DNA of 64,000 nt from Coriobacterium glomerans PW2 (lineage in GTDB: Bacteria > Actinomycetota > Coriobacteriia > Coriobacteriales > Coriobacteriaceae): assembly GCF_000195315.1 (NCBI RefSeq), contig NC_015389.1:1240001-1304000 (forward strand), written 5' to 3'. Below are positions 19,210 through 28,544 of the stretch, piece after piece. A program made the position numbers and the translations under genes. The notes under the pieces were generated by a model. That model was not told where the DNA came from. It ran no database searches and saw only the letters and a program-made list of their open reading frames with translations. The first letter of the stretch is position 1. Each line of letters begins with the position of its first letter.

Positions 19210-22143
19210 ATGGGCATATTCGGCAGATTCGCGTTGCGCTCGCTTCGGCGCAATCGCGTCCGCACGATCACCTCGATCGTCGGCGTCGCGTTGTCGTGCG
19301 CTGCGATCACCGCGATCGTGACGACGGCGTTTTGCATCAGATCCGCGCTGATCGATGCCACCGCTCGGCATGAGGGCACCTGGCAGATCGTGTTCCGCTC
19401 GCTGAGGGACGCCGATCTCGCCTCGCTTCGTCGCGATCCCCACGTGGCGCACGTCTCCCAACAGGGAGAATACGGTCTCGCGGTGACTTCGAGGCCACAA
19501 AGCGCGGGTTTTCAGCGGCGCGCGAAGCCGAATTCGAACTCCGGTGAGTATCTGAGTCTGCTCTCCGTCTCAGACGCGAATGACCGGCTCTCACCCCGGC
19601 CAGACCTCGAGTCCGGCCGCTATCCCGAGAAGCCGCATGAGATCATCGTTCCGAATGCGCTTCTGGGCATGAGAGTCCCCGCGCTCGACGATGCCCCCGG
19701 AATGGAGGACTCCGTATCGATCGCGCTGGGATCCGTGCTCCGGCTCCAAATCGGATCACGGGCGGCCGGGGCGAATGCCGCCCGCGACGACCGATCCGAG
19801 CTGAGCGATGTTTCAGACAGCGGTCCGCTCACCGTGGTCGGCGTCTACATCGCAGACGGCGGCGAGGCCGCGCAGGGAGGCTACGATGTTTTCACAGGGG
19901 CGGGCGGCGGTGCCGCTCCGCGCGCATTCAGCGCATGGATCACCACAACGGGCCTGGACACCTATGAGGACGTGCAGAGGTTCGCCGATGCCTTCGTGAG
20001 AAAAAGCGGCGCCGGGGCCCGACGGATGAGCACGCGGGCGCTCGACCGCCCGGTCGCGCTTCACGACTCGCTGCTCGAACTCGAATTCAATACCCCGTTC
20101 TCGTCCCTGTGGACTCGTCTCCTCATCGCTGCGGCGCTGCTTTGCGCAATCGTGATGGTCGCCTCCTCCGTATTCATCTTCACATCCCTCGCGATCTCGG
20201 TTTCCGAGCGCACCAAGCAGTTCGCGCTGCTCGCTTCATTGGGCGCATCGAAGCGCCAGCTGCGGCGCGTCGTGCTCGCCGAGGCGCTCGCGCTGACGCT
20301 GATCGGGGTTCCCGTCGGAGTCGCGCTCGGTCTGCTCGGAGCGAAGATGGCGCTGAGCGCGGGCAAGGCGGGAATGAGCGTGCTGTTCCAAGCCGAACTC
20401 AACGGCGCGTCGTTCTCCATCCAGCCGGTCGCGATCGGTCTGGCCGCCCTCGCCTCGCTCATAGCGGTTGCGCTCGGCGCCGCTCTCCCCGCTTGGAGGG
20501 CGTGCCGGGTATCGCCGGTTGATGCCGTGCGCGGTGTTCGCGTGAGAAGGAAGCGTCGCTCAGCGCGCCGGGGCCGCGTGCGAGGCCAGGCAGCCGTGTC
20601 GCGGTGCGATCGCGTGCGCCTGCGCATCGGGGGCGTCCCCGGGCTTCTCGCTCAACGCAACCGTCGTCGCACCGGAAGCCATGCGCGCGTCGCGACGGCG
20701 GCGCTGACGGTATCGGTGGCGGTCCTCGTAGTCTCGGCCTGGCTGTCCTCCTTCATGAACGACGTGTTGCGTGCCTCGTCGCGCACACGCGACGGCGACA
20801 TCGTGCTGTCGGTGGAGCAGACCGACCGCGTCGGCGAATCGCTCGAGACGATGCTCGCGGAGCTCGATGGGCTTCAGCGAGAGGCCGCCGGCACCGCAGG
20901 GGTCCGCTCACGGGGCACCGATACGATCATCCAGCTGAACGCGCATGTCGATGCGGAGATGCTGCAACCCGATGTCTGGCGGGACGCGGCGGCGAGATCC
21001 CCCTATCCGCAGGTCAATCTCAACTTCATGGATGACGCCGCATGGAGAAGATACCTCGACGCGCTCGGCCTGTCCGTCGGCGACTACTGCAACCCCGAGT
21101 GTCCCCTGGCGATAGCATTGAACACGAGATTGGTCGTTTGTGACGCCAACAGCTTCGCGTATCGCCCCGTCTTCAGGCACACGGGTGCCATCGACCTCGT
21201 CACCCGTGTGCGCGCCCACCGCGACGGCTTGGACTATCAGGGCCTCAGGGGGGACGGCGCGGGCGGGTGCGACGCCGTGTACGGCGCGGCCGATGGCGGC
21301 AGAACCGAGTTGACACCGTCCGGTCATGCGATTCTGTCGAGCACTCCGATCAAGATCGCAGCACTGAGCGAGCGAGCACCCGATGCGCTGGCGAGTCTTG
21401 GCAGCTCGAGTGCGATCGAGATCCTCCTGCCGCTCTCAAGTCTGCCGAAGATCGCCGCCTCGGCTCGGCACACGTCTGATGATTCGGCGGACGATGTCAC
21501 ATCTGAACCGTCCGCCCTCTCCGCAGGCGCGCTCGATCCGGCACCGTTTGGAGATGAGACCGGCTTCAAACGCACGCTGAAGACGAGCTGCTCCTTTCAA
21601 TCCGCCGACGCCGCCAAGACCGAGCGCTCGCTGCGCGAGATCATCGAGCGGGCCGGCTATGTCGATGCGGGATTCTCCTTTTCTATCGTCAACAACGCGA
21701 AGGTCAATCAGGAGGGGCGCATCGGGCTCGCGGCGGCGCAGGTGCTCGCCACAAGCTTCTCCATGCTCACGGCGCTTATCGCGGTCGCGAATGTGTTCAC
21801 TGCGATGAGCGCTTCGATCGTGCTTCGCCGACGCGAATTCGCGGTGCTGCGCTCGCTGGGCATGGACGGTCGAATGTTTCGCGCGATGATCGCGCGCGAA
21901 TGCGCGACCTGCGCATTCCGGGCGCTGACGGCGGGCCTTATGATCGCGACCGGACTATGCTATCTGATCTTCTGGGGAGTGCAGCCCGCCCTCTTGCAGT
22001 TGACGTTCTCGCTGCCCTCGCTGTTCTCCATCGGTCAGGCCTGTTCGATCGTCTTCTGCGTCACACTGGTCTCCGTCGTCTACGCTCTGCGCCGATGTCG
22101 CTCGGATGCGCCGGTGGAGACCTTGCGTGATGAGGTGCTCTGA
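19210..22143 (+). CDS. Large FtsX/MacB-type ABC transporter permease
   Basis: 977 residues with no ATPase domain. An N-terminal membrane segment (about 18-42) is followed by a ~270-residue extracytoplasmic region and an FtsX core of three helices (about 300-430). A linker segment (LLAQRNRRRTGSHARVATAAL) leads to another helix near 500, a second large extracytoplasmic region (about 520-830) and a C-terminal FtsX core (about 840-970). This duplicated architecture is that of peptide/lipid export or antimicrobial-resistance permeases. It stands alone behind the two-component system, so it must borrow an ATPase; the nearest is at 23742. GGAAGAGG precedes ATG 19210. Confidence 0.88.
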   Translation: MGIFGRFALRSLRRNRVRTITSIVGVALSCAAITAIVTTAFCIRSALIDATARHEGTWQIVFRSLRDADLASLRRDPHVAHVSQQGEYGLAVTSRPQSAGFQRRAKPNSNSGEYLSLLSVSDANDRLSPRPDLESGRYPEKPHEIIVPNALLGMRVPALDDAPGMEDSVSIALGSVLRLQIGSRAAGANAARDDRSELSDVSDSGPLTVVGVYIADGGEAAQGGYDVFTGAGGGAAPRAFSAWITTTGLDTYEDVQRFADAFVRKSGAGARRMSTRALDRPVALHDSLLELEFNTPFSSLWTRLLIAAALLCAIVMVASSVFIFTSLAISVSERTKQFALLASLGASKRQLRRVVLAEALALTLIGVPVGVALGLLGAKMALSAGKAGMSVLFQAELNGASFSIQPVAIGLAALASLIAVALGAALPAWRACRVSPVDAVRGVRVRRKRRSARRGRVRGQAAVSRCDRVRLRIGGVPGLLAQRNRRRTGSHARVATAALTVSVAVLVVSAWLSSFMNDVLRASSRTRDGDIVLSVEQTDRVGESLETMLAELDGLQREAAGTAGVRSRGTDTIIQLNAHVDAEMLQPDVWRDAAARSPYPQVNLNFMDDAAWRRYLDALGLSVGDYCNPECPLAIALNTRLVVCDANSFAYRPVFRHTGAIDLVTRVRAHRDGLDYQGLRGDGAGGCDAVYGAADGGRTELTPSGHAILSSTPIKIAALSERAPDALASLGSSSAIEILLPLSSLPKIAASARHTSDDSADDVTSEPSALSAGALDPAPFGDETGFKRTLKTSCSFQSADAAKTERSLREIIERAGYVDAGFSFSIVNNAKVNQEGRIGLAAAQVLATSFSMLTALIAVANVFTAMSASIVLRRREFAVLRSLGMDGRMFRAMIARECATCAFRALTAGLMIATGLCYLIFWGVQPALLQLTFSLPSLFSIGQACSIVFCVTLVSVVYALRRCRSDAPVETLRDEVL

Positions 22144-22231
22144 TGGGAGCACCTTGACGACGGCTTGCACCTCGGGGTTCGAGTGGCCGTAAGCGACCGA
22201 AGAGAACATGCGTCATGCGCGACATCTGAGG

Positions 22232-22258
22232 TGACAGAACAGTCATGTGAGCGTCATC
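22232..22258 (+). promoter_or_regulatory. Candidate response-regulator operator upstream of the MacA/MacB-like operon
   Basis: This repeats the element at 19112 with the same internal spacing: TGACA at 22232, GTCAT at 22242 and GTCAT at 22253 (offsets 0, 10, 21 in both). Flanking bases are also shared (TCATCT at the end). It lies about 140 bp before the adaptor gene. Confidence 0.6.
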
Positions 22259-22401
22259 TGCGAGCAACCTTGGCGAGTCACCATGCATTGAAGGGGCCAC
22301 GCTGGTTCTGAATAGGCTTGAGCCGGGCCTGCGACAGTGATCATGCTGCCAAGCGGGTTTTGGTCCGAAGCCTGATAAGGTTGTCAAGATGGGAGCGGAA
22401 C

Positions 22402-23745
22402 ATGAAGAATCGCACTCACGTCGCCTCAGCGGTCTGCGAACCGGAGGTGACCGGCACCGCCTCAGTCGACGCCGACGCGCTCGCCGCGGCTGAGAAGGCT
22501 GCCCGCTCTGATGCAGAGGCGTTCGCCAATCTCAAGCGGCACCGCGCCGAGCGCAGACGGCGCAGACTCATCAAGCGGGCGATCGTGGCTGCGGTGCTCG
22601 TCGCGCTCATCGGACTCGCCGCCGTAGGTATATCGCTAGCGACGCACGGCTCGACGCCTTCCGTCCAGCTTGTGACCGATCAAGTTGCAGCCGGAACGTT
22701 CACAAGCCAGATCGAAGACCGTGGTGCGCTCGAGGCGAGATCCTCGATCGCGGTCTCGCCGACGGTCGACGGCACCATCGCGGAGGTCCGCGTCTCTGCG
22801 GGCCAAACGGTCAACAAGGGCGATGTGCTCATGATCATCTCCAACCCGCAGATCGATACCGCGTTGAAAGACGCGGAGCGCGAACTCAAGGGCGCCGAAG
22901 CCGATCTTGTCTCAGCGAACAAGATCGCCGGACGGCCCCGGGGCGCCGACGCAGCCGACAGCGGCGGTACAGCCGACGCGCTCGCCGTCGCTCAGCGCGC
23001 CGTCGAGACGGCCCGAGCCGCACGCGACGCCGCACGAGCCAAAGTCTGTGAGAAGACGGTGCGCGCTCCGGCGGCGGGCAGCATCATCTCTATGAACGTG
23101 CAGGTCGGTGCCCGTCTATCGGAGCTCTCTTCAACCGGAGGCAGCTCCGATCCGCTCATGCAGATCGCCGATCTGTCTCAGATGAAACTTCGGCTGCAAA
23201 TCGACGAGGAAGACATCGCCTCTGTCGTCGTCGATCAGATTGCAGACATCACCTTTCCCGCATTCGAGGGCCTCAAGCTCCAGGGGAAGGTCGCAAACAT
23301 AGCCTCCTGCGCCTCGACAGACTCCGCGGCGAGCACGTCCATGAGCTATAACGGCTCCGCGGCGAACACATCCACCTTCGCCGTCGACCTGCTGATAGCC
23401 GAGCCAGACCCGCGCCTCAAGCCGGGCATGAGCGCTGAGGCGACACTCGTGACGAACCGCTTGGACAACGTTGTCATGGTTCCGCTCGTCTCGCTGCAGT
23501 CAGACGGCGGTACGGACTTTGTGATGGTGCAAGACGATCCGGAACAGAAGGGGGGCCGCCGTCAAGAGGTGCACATCTATGCCAGGAACGACGATGTCGC
23601 CGTCATCGGGAGCGCTCAGCCGAGGCAAGCGGGCTCCGATGAGTCGGGTATGGATGAGGCGCCGCTCAGAGATGGCGACTTACTCGTGATCGCGACCGGA
23701 TCCGGCGCACGCGGGACCACGGGAAAGACGGAGGTCGCCTCATGA
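22402..23745 (+). CDS. HlyD/MacA-type efflux adaptor
   Basis: 447 residues. The cytoplasmic N-terminus is followed by one membrane anchor (AIVAAVLVALIGLAAVGISLA, about 68-88). A biotinyl-lipoyl-like hairpin (IAVSPTVDGTIAEVRVSAGQTVNKGDVLMII, about 115-145), an Ala/Arg-rich coiled coil (about 150-215), its return lipoyl half (KTVRAPAAGSIISMNVQVGA) and a beta-barrel (about 250-390) follow. In Gram-positive bacteria such adaptors pair with MacB-like permeases to export peptides or lipids. The stop overlaps the ATPase start by 4 bp. GGGAG precedes ATG 22402; the frame extends upstream to 22318 without a better start. Confidence 0.9.
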   Translation: MKNRTHVASAVCEPEVTGTASVDADALAAAEKAARSDAEAFANLKRHRAERRRRRLIKRAIVAAVLVALIGLAAVGISLATHGSTPSVQLVTDQVAAGTFTSQIEDRGALEARSSIAVSPTVDGTIAEVRVSAGQTVNKGDVLMIISNPQIDTALKDAERELKGAEADLVSANKIAGRPRGADAADSGGTADALAVAQRAVETARAARDAARAKVCEKTVRAPAAGSIISMNVQVGARLSELSSTGGSSDPLMQIADLSQMKLRLQIDEEDIASVVVDQIADITFPAFEGLKLQGKVANIASCASTDSAASTSMSYNGSAANTSTFAVDLLIAEPDPRLKPGMSAEATLVTNRLDNVVMVPLVSLQSDGGTDFVMVQDDPEQKGGRRQEVHIYARNDDVAVIGSAQPRQAGSDESGMDEAPLRDGDLLVIATGSGARGTTGKTEVAS

Positions 23746-24563
23746 GACCCGCCATAGAGCTGAGGGCGATCCATCGGATCTTCGAGACGGAAGCCGGCTT
23801 CGCCCATGTTCTTCACAACATCTCGCTGACCGTCGACACCGGCGAGTTCATCGCTATCACCGGACCATCGGGCTCGGGCAAATCGACGCTCATGAATATT
23901 CTCGGCTGCCTGGACACACCGACATCGGGAACCTATCTGCTCGAAGGCCTCGATGTCGCCAAGCTGAACGACGACGAACTCGCCGAGGTTCGCGGCGGGC
24001 GCATCGGCTTCGTGTTCCAGAGCTTCAACCTGCTTCCGCGCATGAGCGTCATCGACAACGTCATGCTGCCGCTCTCCTACACGGACTGCCGCCGCGCCGA
24101 CCGGGAGCGGCGCGCCATACACGCGCTGCGAGCCGTGGAGCTTCCCGTTGACCACTGCGATCACCGGACGAATCAACTCTCGGGCGGCCAGATGCAGCGC
24201 GTCGCCATAGCCCGCGCGCTCGTGAGAGACCCTGCCATCATCTTGGCCGACGAACCCACCGGCAATCTGGACAGCTCCACGGGAGCCGCTGTGCTCGCCA
24301 CCTTCCATCGTCTCAGGGCGCAGGGCAAGACGATCGTGCTCATCACCCACGATGAGCGAATCGCTGCCGTCGCGGATCGCACCATCGAGATCCGCGACGG
24401 CAGACTCCGCGCGAGCGCCACGCGGCCCCCGCTCGAGAGCCCGACCGAATCGGATGACGCTCCGAGAGCCGCCGAAGCGGGCGTCGGCGGCATGAATTCG
24501 GATTGCGATCTGGCGAATCTCGTCCCACGCGTCTATCCCACCTTGCAGGGAGCGCGGCCATGA
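23742..24563 (+). CDS. ABC transporter ATP-binding protein (MacB/LolD type)
   Basis: 273 residues. Walker A is GPSGSGKSTLMN (about 41), followed by Q-loop FQSFNLLPRM, signature LSGGQMQRVAIARAL, Walker B IILADEPTGNLD and the H-loop LITHDE. About 45 residues after the H-loop form a non-conserved extension rich in Asp/Glu. It overlaps both neighbours by 4 bp (ATGA), so adaptor, ATPase and permease are translationally coupled. It may also energise the orphan permease at 19210. Confidence 0.95.
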   Translation: MRPAIELRAIHRIFETEAGFAHVLHNISLTVDTGEFIAITGPSGSGKSTLMNILGCLDTPTSGTYLLEGLDVAKLNDDELAEVRGGRIGFVFQSFNLLPRMSVIDNVMLPLSYTDCRRADRERRAIHALRAVELPVDHCDHRTNQLSGGQMQRVAIARALVRDPAIILADEPTGNLDSSTGAAVLATFHRLRAQGKTIVLITHDERIAAVADRTIEIRDGRLRASATRPPLESPTESDDAPRAAEAGVGGMNSDCDLANLVPRVYPTLQGARP

Positions 24564-25792
24564 CCATGCACGATCTCATCTCCTCCGCCCTGCGCGCGTT
24601 GGGTGCCAACCGCGGCAGAAGTCTGCTCACCATCTCGGGCATCGTGATCGGCATCACGGCCGTCATCGCTATGACCTCTCTTATCGGCGGCGTGCGCAAT
24701 TATATGATGGGCTCACTCGGCCTCAACGCATCCAGGCTGCTGAACATCTCCGGGAATTTCCAGATGTCGCAGAAGGATCTCAAGAAGCTCGAGCGGCTCG
24801 TTCCCGATTACGAGTTCGTCAAGGGGCGCGTCTACGGATCCGGCGAGCAGCGCGTCAACGGAGTCTCCATGCAGGTCAGCATCAACGGAACCGATGCGGA
24901 GTATCTCAACCTCACCGGAGCCGTGAAGATCGCTGACGGCAGGATGTTCAACCCCTCCGAGGAAGTCGCCGCAGCACGAGTGATCATCATCGGCAAAGGT
25001 GCCGTCAAGATGCTGTTCGGAGACGCGGAAATCGACGCCGTCGGCAAGACGGTAAGCATCGGAAGTCGCGACTACACGATCGTCGGCGTCGACGAGGCCG
25101 GCACCGTCAGCGCGGGTCAAGACCCCGCCTTACTGGCATATGTGCCGCTCAAGACCTGCATACGCGACTATCCAGACACGAGAGGATCCGAGAACCAGGT
25201 GATGGGGCTCGTTCGACAGGGCGCGGACCTCGATGCGGTCGCCGACGAGACGAAGACCCAGCTCGCCAAGATCAAGGGTATCGCTGAAAAGGACATCGAT
25301 CAGTCGATCACCATCTCCTCGATAAAGTCGCAGATGGATTCCATGAATATGTTCATGGGAGCCTTTCAGCTCATCATGGGCACGGTCGCCGGCATCTCCC
25401 TGCTGGTCGGAGGTATCGGCATCATGAATATGATGCTGACCAATGTCACGGAGCGCATCCGCGAGATCGGCGTGCGACGCTCACTCGGCGCGAGGCGGCA
25501 TGATATCACAACGCAGTTCCTCGTCGAATCTGCGGTGCTGTGCGTCAGCGGCGGCGTCATCGGAACGGTTCTCGGTTACATGATCGCGTTCGGGATCGCG
25601 GCGGCTGCGAGCGCCATCGGCTCTTCGTATCTGTCCGCATCCGGGCAGAGCCTGAACATCCAGCCGGATTTCTCGCTGGTGACTATCGCGCTGGCCGTCG
25701 GTCTGAGCGTCTTCATCGGGATTGTCTTCGGGTTCTATCCCGCCAGACGCGCAGCCCGGCTCGATCCCGTCGAGAGCCTTCGCTACCAGTAG
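24560..25792 (+). CDS. MacB-like ABC transporter permease
   Basis: 410 residues. It has an N-terminal helix (SLLTISGIVIGITAVIAMTSLI, about 20-42), a MacB periplasmic core domain (about 45-275) and three C-terminal helices of the FtsX domain (about 285-405) including VTERIREIGVRRSLGARRHDI, the coupling segment. ATG 24560 overlaps the ATPase stop. With the adaptor and ATPase it forms a tripartite Gram-positive exporter; the substrate cannot be told from sequence. Confidence 0.93.
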   Translation: MTMHDLISSALRALGANRGRSLLTISGIVIGITAVIAMTSLIGGVRNYMMGSLGLNASRLLNISGNFQMSQKDLKKLERLVPDYEFVKGRVYGSGEQRVNGVSMQVSINGTDAEYLNLTGAVKIADGRMFNPSEEVAAARVIIIGKGAVKMLFGDAEIDAVGKTVSIGSRDYTIVGVDEAGTVSAGQDPALLAYVPLKTCIRDYPDTRGSENQVMGLVRQGADLDAVADETKTQLAKIKGIAEKDIDQSITISSIKSQMDSMNMFMGAFQLIMGTVAGISLLVGGIGIMNMMLTNVTERIREIGVRRSLGARRHDITTQFLVESAVLCVSGGVIGTVLGYMIAFGIAAAASAIGSSYLSASGQSLNIQPDFSLVTIALAVGLSVFIGIVFGFYPARRAARLDPVESLRYQ

Positions 25793-25854
25793 GGGGTCGC
25801 CGTCCGGCCGATCGCGCAGAGCCGACACCAGAGAGGGACCGCTCAAGGGGTACC

Positions 25855-25929
25855 ATGGAAAACAAAGATGCGGAAACGCCTCCACGGGATGGGCCTGCGG
25901 TGGCGTGGCACGGGAAGGCGGCACCATGA
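25855..25929 (+). CDS. Possible 24-codon leader ORF
   Basis: A short frame (MENKDAETPPRDGP...) starts at ATG 25855 after AAGGGG. It stops inside the ATGATGA that starts the alpha/beta hydrolase gene. It might couple translation of the next gene, but it is too short to support by composition and could be chance. Confidence 0.22.
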   Translation: MENKDAETPPRDGPAVAWHGKAAP

Positions 25930-26906
25930 TGAAATCGCGCGCGACAAGGGCATCCGCCGCTGCCATCGCCGCAGCAGCCGCCGTGGCGATCGGATACAGC
26001 GGCTATCGCCTGTTCAGGTTCGGACTGGACCCGCATATGCGCGAATCGATGATCGCGCGGGTGATCAGCGGCGGCGTTGAAGCATCCGATGAGGCGGTTT
26101 CGCCAGCCGATGCGGACTTTGAGCACAGGGCAAAAGCGTGGTTCTTGGGGGCGCGGCGCTCAATCGAGCATCTCGCGGATGACGGCCAACGGCTTTTTGG
26201 CTGGCGCATCGATGCGGCCTGCGACGAGCAGCCCACGCACGACTACGCGATCGTCTGCCACGGCTACTCCAGCGCACCCGAGCACATGGCGAGATACGTC
26301 TATCACTTCTTCGAGCGCAACATGAGCGTGCTCGCGCCGGCGGCCCGCGCACACGAGCGCAACAGCGACACAGGTTTCATCCAGATGGGCTGGCGGGACA
26401 GCCTCGACCTTCTGGGTTGGATCCAAGACATCTGCAGACGAGATCATCGGGCGCGCATCATCTTGTTCGGTCTATCGATGGGAGCCGCCGAGGTCATGAT
26501 GGCCTCCGGACTCGAGCTGCCGGAAAATGTCAGGCTCATCATCGAGGACTGCGGCTACACGAGCGTTTGGGACGAGTTTTTCTTCCAGTTCAAACGCATG
26601 TTCAAGATGCCGGCATTCCCCGTGCTCTATGCCGCCGATGCGATCTGCCGGCTGCGCGCGGGCTTCACCCTGGGCGAGGCTTCCTCCCTGGAGCGGCTCG
26701 CCCATGCGCGGATACCCATGCTCTTCATCCATGGAACGAGGGACACCTTCGTTCCATTCTCGATGCTCGATGAAGTGTTTGACGCGTGCGCCAGCCCGGT
26801 GAAGCGCAAGCTCGCCATCAATGGTGCCGGTCACGCCCGATCCGCATCGACCGATCCCGAGCGCTACTGGGGGACGATCGATGCGTTCATAGACGATAAC
26901 CTCTGA
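25926..26906 (+). CDS. Membrane-anchored alpha/beta hydrolase
   Basis: 326 residues. An Ala-rich N-terminal membrane anchor (about 8-27) lacks a lipobox or clear cleavage site. The hydrolase fold shows CHGYSS (oxyanion region), the nucleophile elbow FGLSMGAAE with Ser184, IHGTRDTFVPFS (acid Asp) and GAGHARS (catalytic His). It resembles the YqkD/bem46-like serine hydrolases of Gram-positive bacteria whose substrates are not established. GGAAGG lies about 9 nt upstream of ATG 25926. It is convergent with the flippase gene, only 9 bp apart. Confidence 0.87.
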   Translation: MMKSRATRASAAAIAAAAAVAIGYSGYRLFRFGLDPHMRESMIARVISGGVEASDEAVSPADADFEHRAKAWFLGARRSIEHLADDGQRLFGWRIDAACDEQPTHDYAIVCHGYSSAPEHMARYVYHFFERNMSVLAPAARAHERNSDTGFIQMGWRDSLDLLGWIQDICRRDHRARIILFGLSMGAAEVMMASGLELPENVRLIIEDCGYTSVWDEFFFQFKRMFKMPAFPVLYAADAICRLRAGFTLGEASSLERLAHARIPMLFIHGTRDTFVPFSMLDEVFDACASPVKRKLAINGAGHARSASTDPERYWGTIDAFIDDNL

Positions 26907-26915
26907 GGAGCTGGA

Positions 26916-28196
26916 TCAGCCCTGCGTGCCGGTCTCATCGCGCCCGTCGGTGCGGCGCTTGCGGATCAGATCCTCTGGAGACACGGTTATCCCGCCTGTC
27001 GGACGATGCGAGCCCCTGGTGGACACTCCCCTGCCTCCCGAAGCTTCGTCGGCTCCACTCCTCTGAGACGAACGGCTCGCCAGAAGCCGCCCGATCGTGC
27101 GATCCCAGCGGGCGTGGATGCTCGCGTTGTGCGGGCTCTTGAGACCGAGCAGCGGCGCGGCGATGATCGTGGGCGCGATGAAGGTGATCAGACGCCAGAG
27201 CAGATAGCCCGCCGTTGCCGCCGACCCGAAAAACTGTCCGAGGAACAAGGCGAAGCCGCCTTCCGCCCCGCCGGTGCCACCGGGCAGGGGGACCGCCGAT
27301 GAGAGCAGCTGCACGAATGCTGCGGCCGCCATCACCGAGAAGAAGTCGATATCGTGCTGACCGAAGGCGAGCATGAGGAAGAACGGCACGAGATAGAAGA
27401 AGGCGAGTTGAAGCAGGGTGATCACGACGGTGAGCAGCATGGAGGAGGTGTGTCCGGCTGCCAGTTTGAACTTGCGCGAGAACGAGTAGATCTCCTCGTC
27501 GACGAACTCCCGCCAGTTCTCGATCTTGTCCTCAGCGACCCCGACGCGCGCCATGAGCGCGATGATCCAGCATGCGACCCGCGTCACGGTTTTGGGCATG
27601 AGCGCGATCGCGAAGATCGTGAGCAAGACAAGCACGTGTCCACCGAAACTGAACACGCACAACAGCATCATGTCGCCATAGCGCGCGGTGAAGAACGGCA
27701 TCCGCGCGATGAGCAGGATCGCGCCCCACGCCACCAGACCGAACTGATAGACGATGAAGCGGGTGAACTGCACCGCACCCGCTTCGCCGACGTTCTGGCC
27801 CGCCTTGGTGAGCCGGTAGATCTGCGCCGGCGTCGAGCCCATCATCATAGGGGTAAGATTGCCGAAGAAGATGCCGCTCGCCTCGACGGAGATGAGATCT
27901 CGGATGCCCACCGGCGAATCGGGGTCGAGCCAGACGGCGATCGCGTAGGCAGCGATGCCGAAAATGAGGTAGAGCAGCATGAACAGACAGGCGACGAGAA
28001 GCCAGGGGATCCGCACCGTCTGCATCGCTTCGATGAACTGGGCGATCTGACCGCTCACCAGAAGATAGATCACGAAGGCGAGCAACGCGACCCCGATGAA
28101 GATCGCCCCCCTGCGCGCGCTCTTCCGCTCATCCCGACCTGAAGCCTGAACGGATACCTGGGGCTTGGGCGCAGAGGGTTTGGACGAATCTGACAT
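26916..28196 (-). CDS. Flippase-like integral membrane protein (YbhN/LPG_synthase_TM family)
   Basis: 426 residues with about eight membrane helices between residues 30 and 345. The characteristic segments ISVEASGIFFGNLTPMMMGSTPAQIYRL (about 103-130) and SSAVPLPGGTGGAEGGFALF (about 285-305) match the UPF0104/AglD family. That family includes the flippase domain of lysyl-phosphatidylglycerol synthase. A charged cytoplasmic C-terminus (about 355-426) is not conserved. There is no lysyl-transferase domain, so it probably moves a lipid-linked intermediate. A -10-like TACAAT lies upstream on the minus strand (complement of 28289-28294). Confidence 0.85.
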   Translation of the reverse strand: MSDSSKPSAPKPQVSVQASGRDERKSARRGAIFIGVALLAFVIYLLVSGQIAQFIEAMQTVRIPWLLVACLFMLLYLIFGIAAYAIAVWLDPDSPVGIRDLISVEASGIFFGNLTPMMMGSTPAQIYRLTKAGQNVGEAGAVQFTRFIVYQFGLVAWGAILLIARMPFFTARYGDMMLLCVFSFGGHVLVLLTIFAIALMPKTVTRVACWIIALMARVGVAEDKIENWREFVDEEIYSFSRKFKLAAGHTSSMLLTVVITLLQLAFFYLVPFFLMLAFGQHDIDFFSVMAAAAFVQLLSSAVPLPGGTGGAEGGFALFLGQFFGSAATAGYLLWRLITFIAPTIIAAPLLGLKSPHNASIHARWDRTIGRLLASRSSQRSGADEASGGRGVSTRGSHRPTGGITVSPEDLIRKRRTDGRDETGTQG

Positions 28197-28544
28197 GGAT
28201 CTCCTCAGAGGCGCACGGCGACGATGAGCGCGGACGCCCAGCGCGATCGAAGGCCCGTGCGGTCGGTGGCATCGGATGCGGGTTCCCCTATTGTAGATGT
28301 TATCCGCCGTTTGGCGCGGGCGAGTTGGTCGATATGGAGAACCTTCAGATGCTGCGAGTACGCGCCGCGACGAGACGGGATCTCCTCGGCCCGAGATCTC
28401 ACGCGACTCAAGAGTACAGCGGTCGTCGATCGTTGATAGACTTTCCGATCACTCTCGTCCTCAACATATTGGAAGTCTTGAGATCCGATGAGTTCACACC
28501 GCCTTGTCCGAGCCCGGTCCAGCTGATGATGAATGACGGCACGG
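28197..28544. other. Intergenic region between the flippase-like gene and the ROK regulator
   Basis: 348 bp. Apart from the TACAAT-like hexamer on the minus strand near 28290, no gene, repeat or terminator is evident. Short open frames here lack ribosome binding sites and conserved features. Confidence 0.4.

Noticed and set aside
21955-22209. Minus-strand frame beginning MFSSVAYGHSNPEVQ upstream of the second operator
   Set aside because: It overlaps the end of the permease gene, and no family could be assigned. Its apparent order is insufficient to call a gene or remnant.
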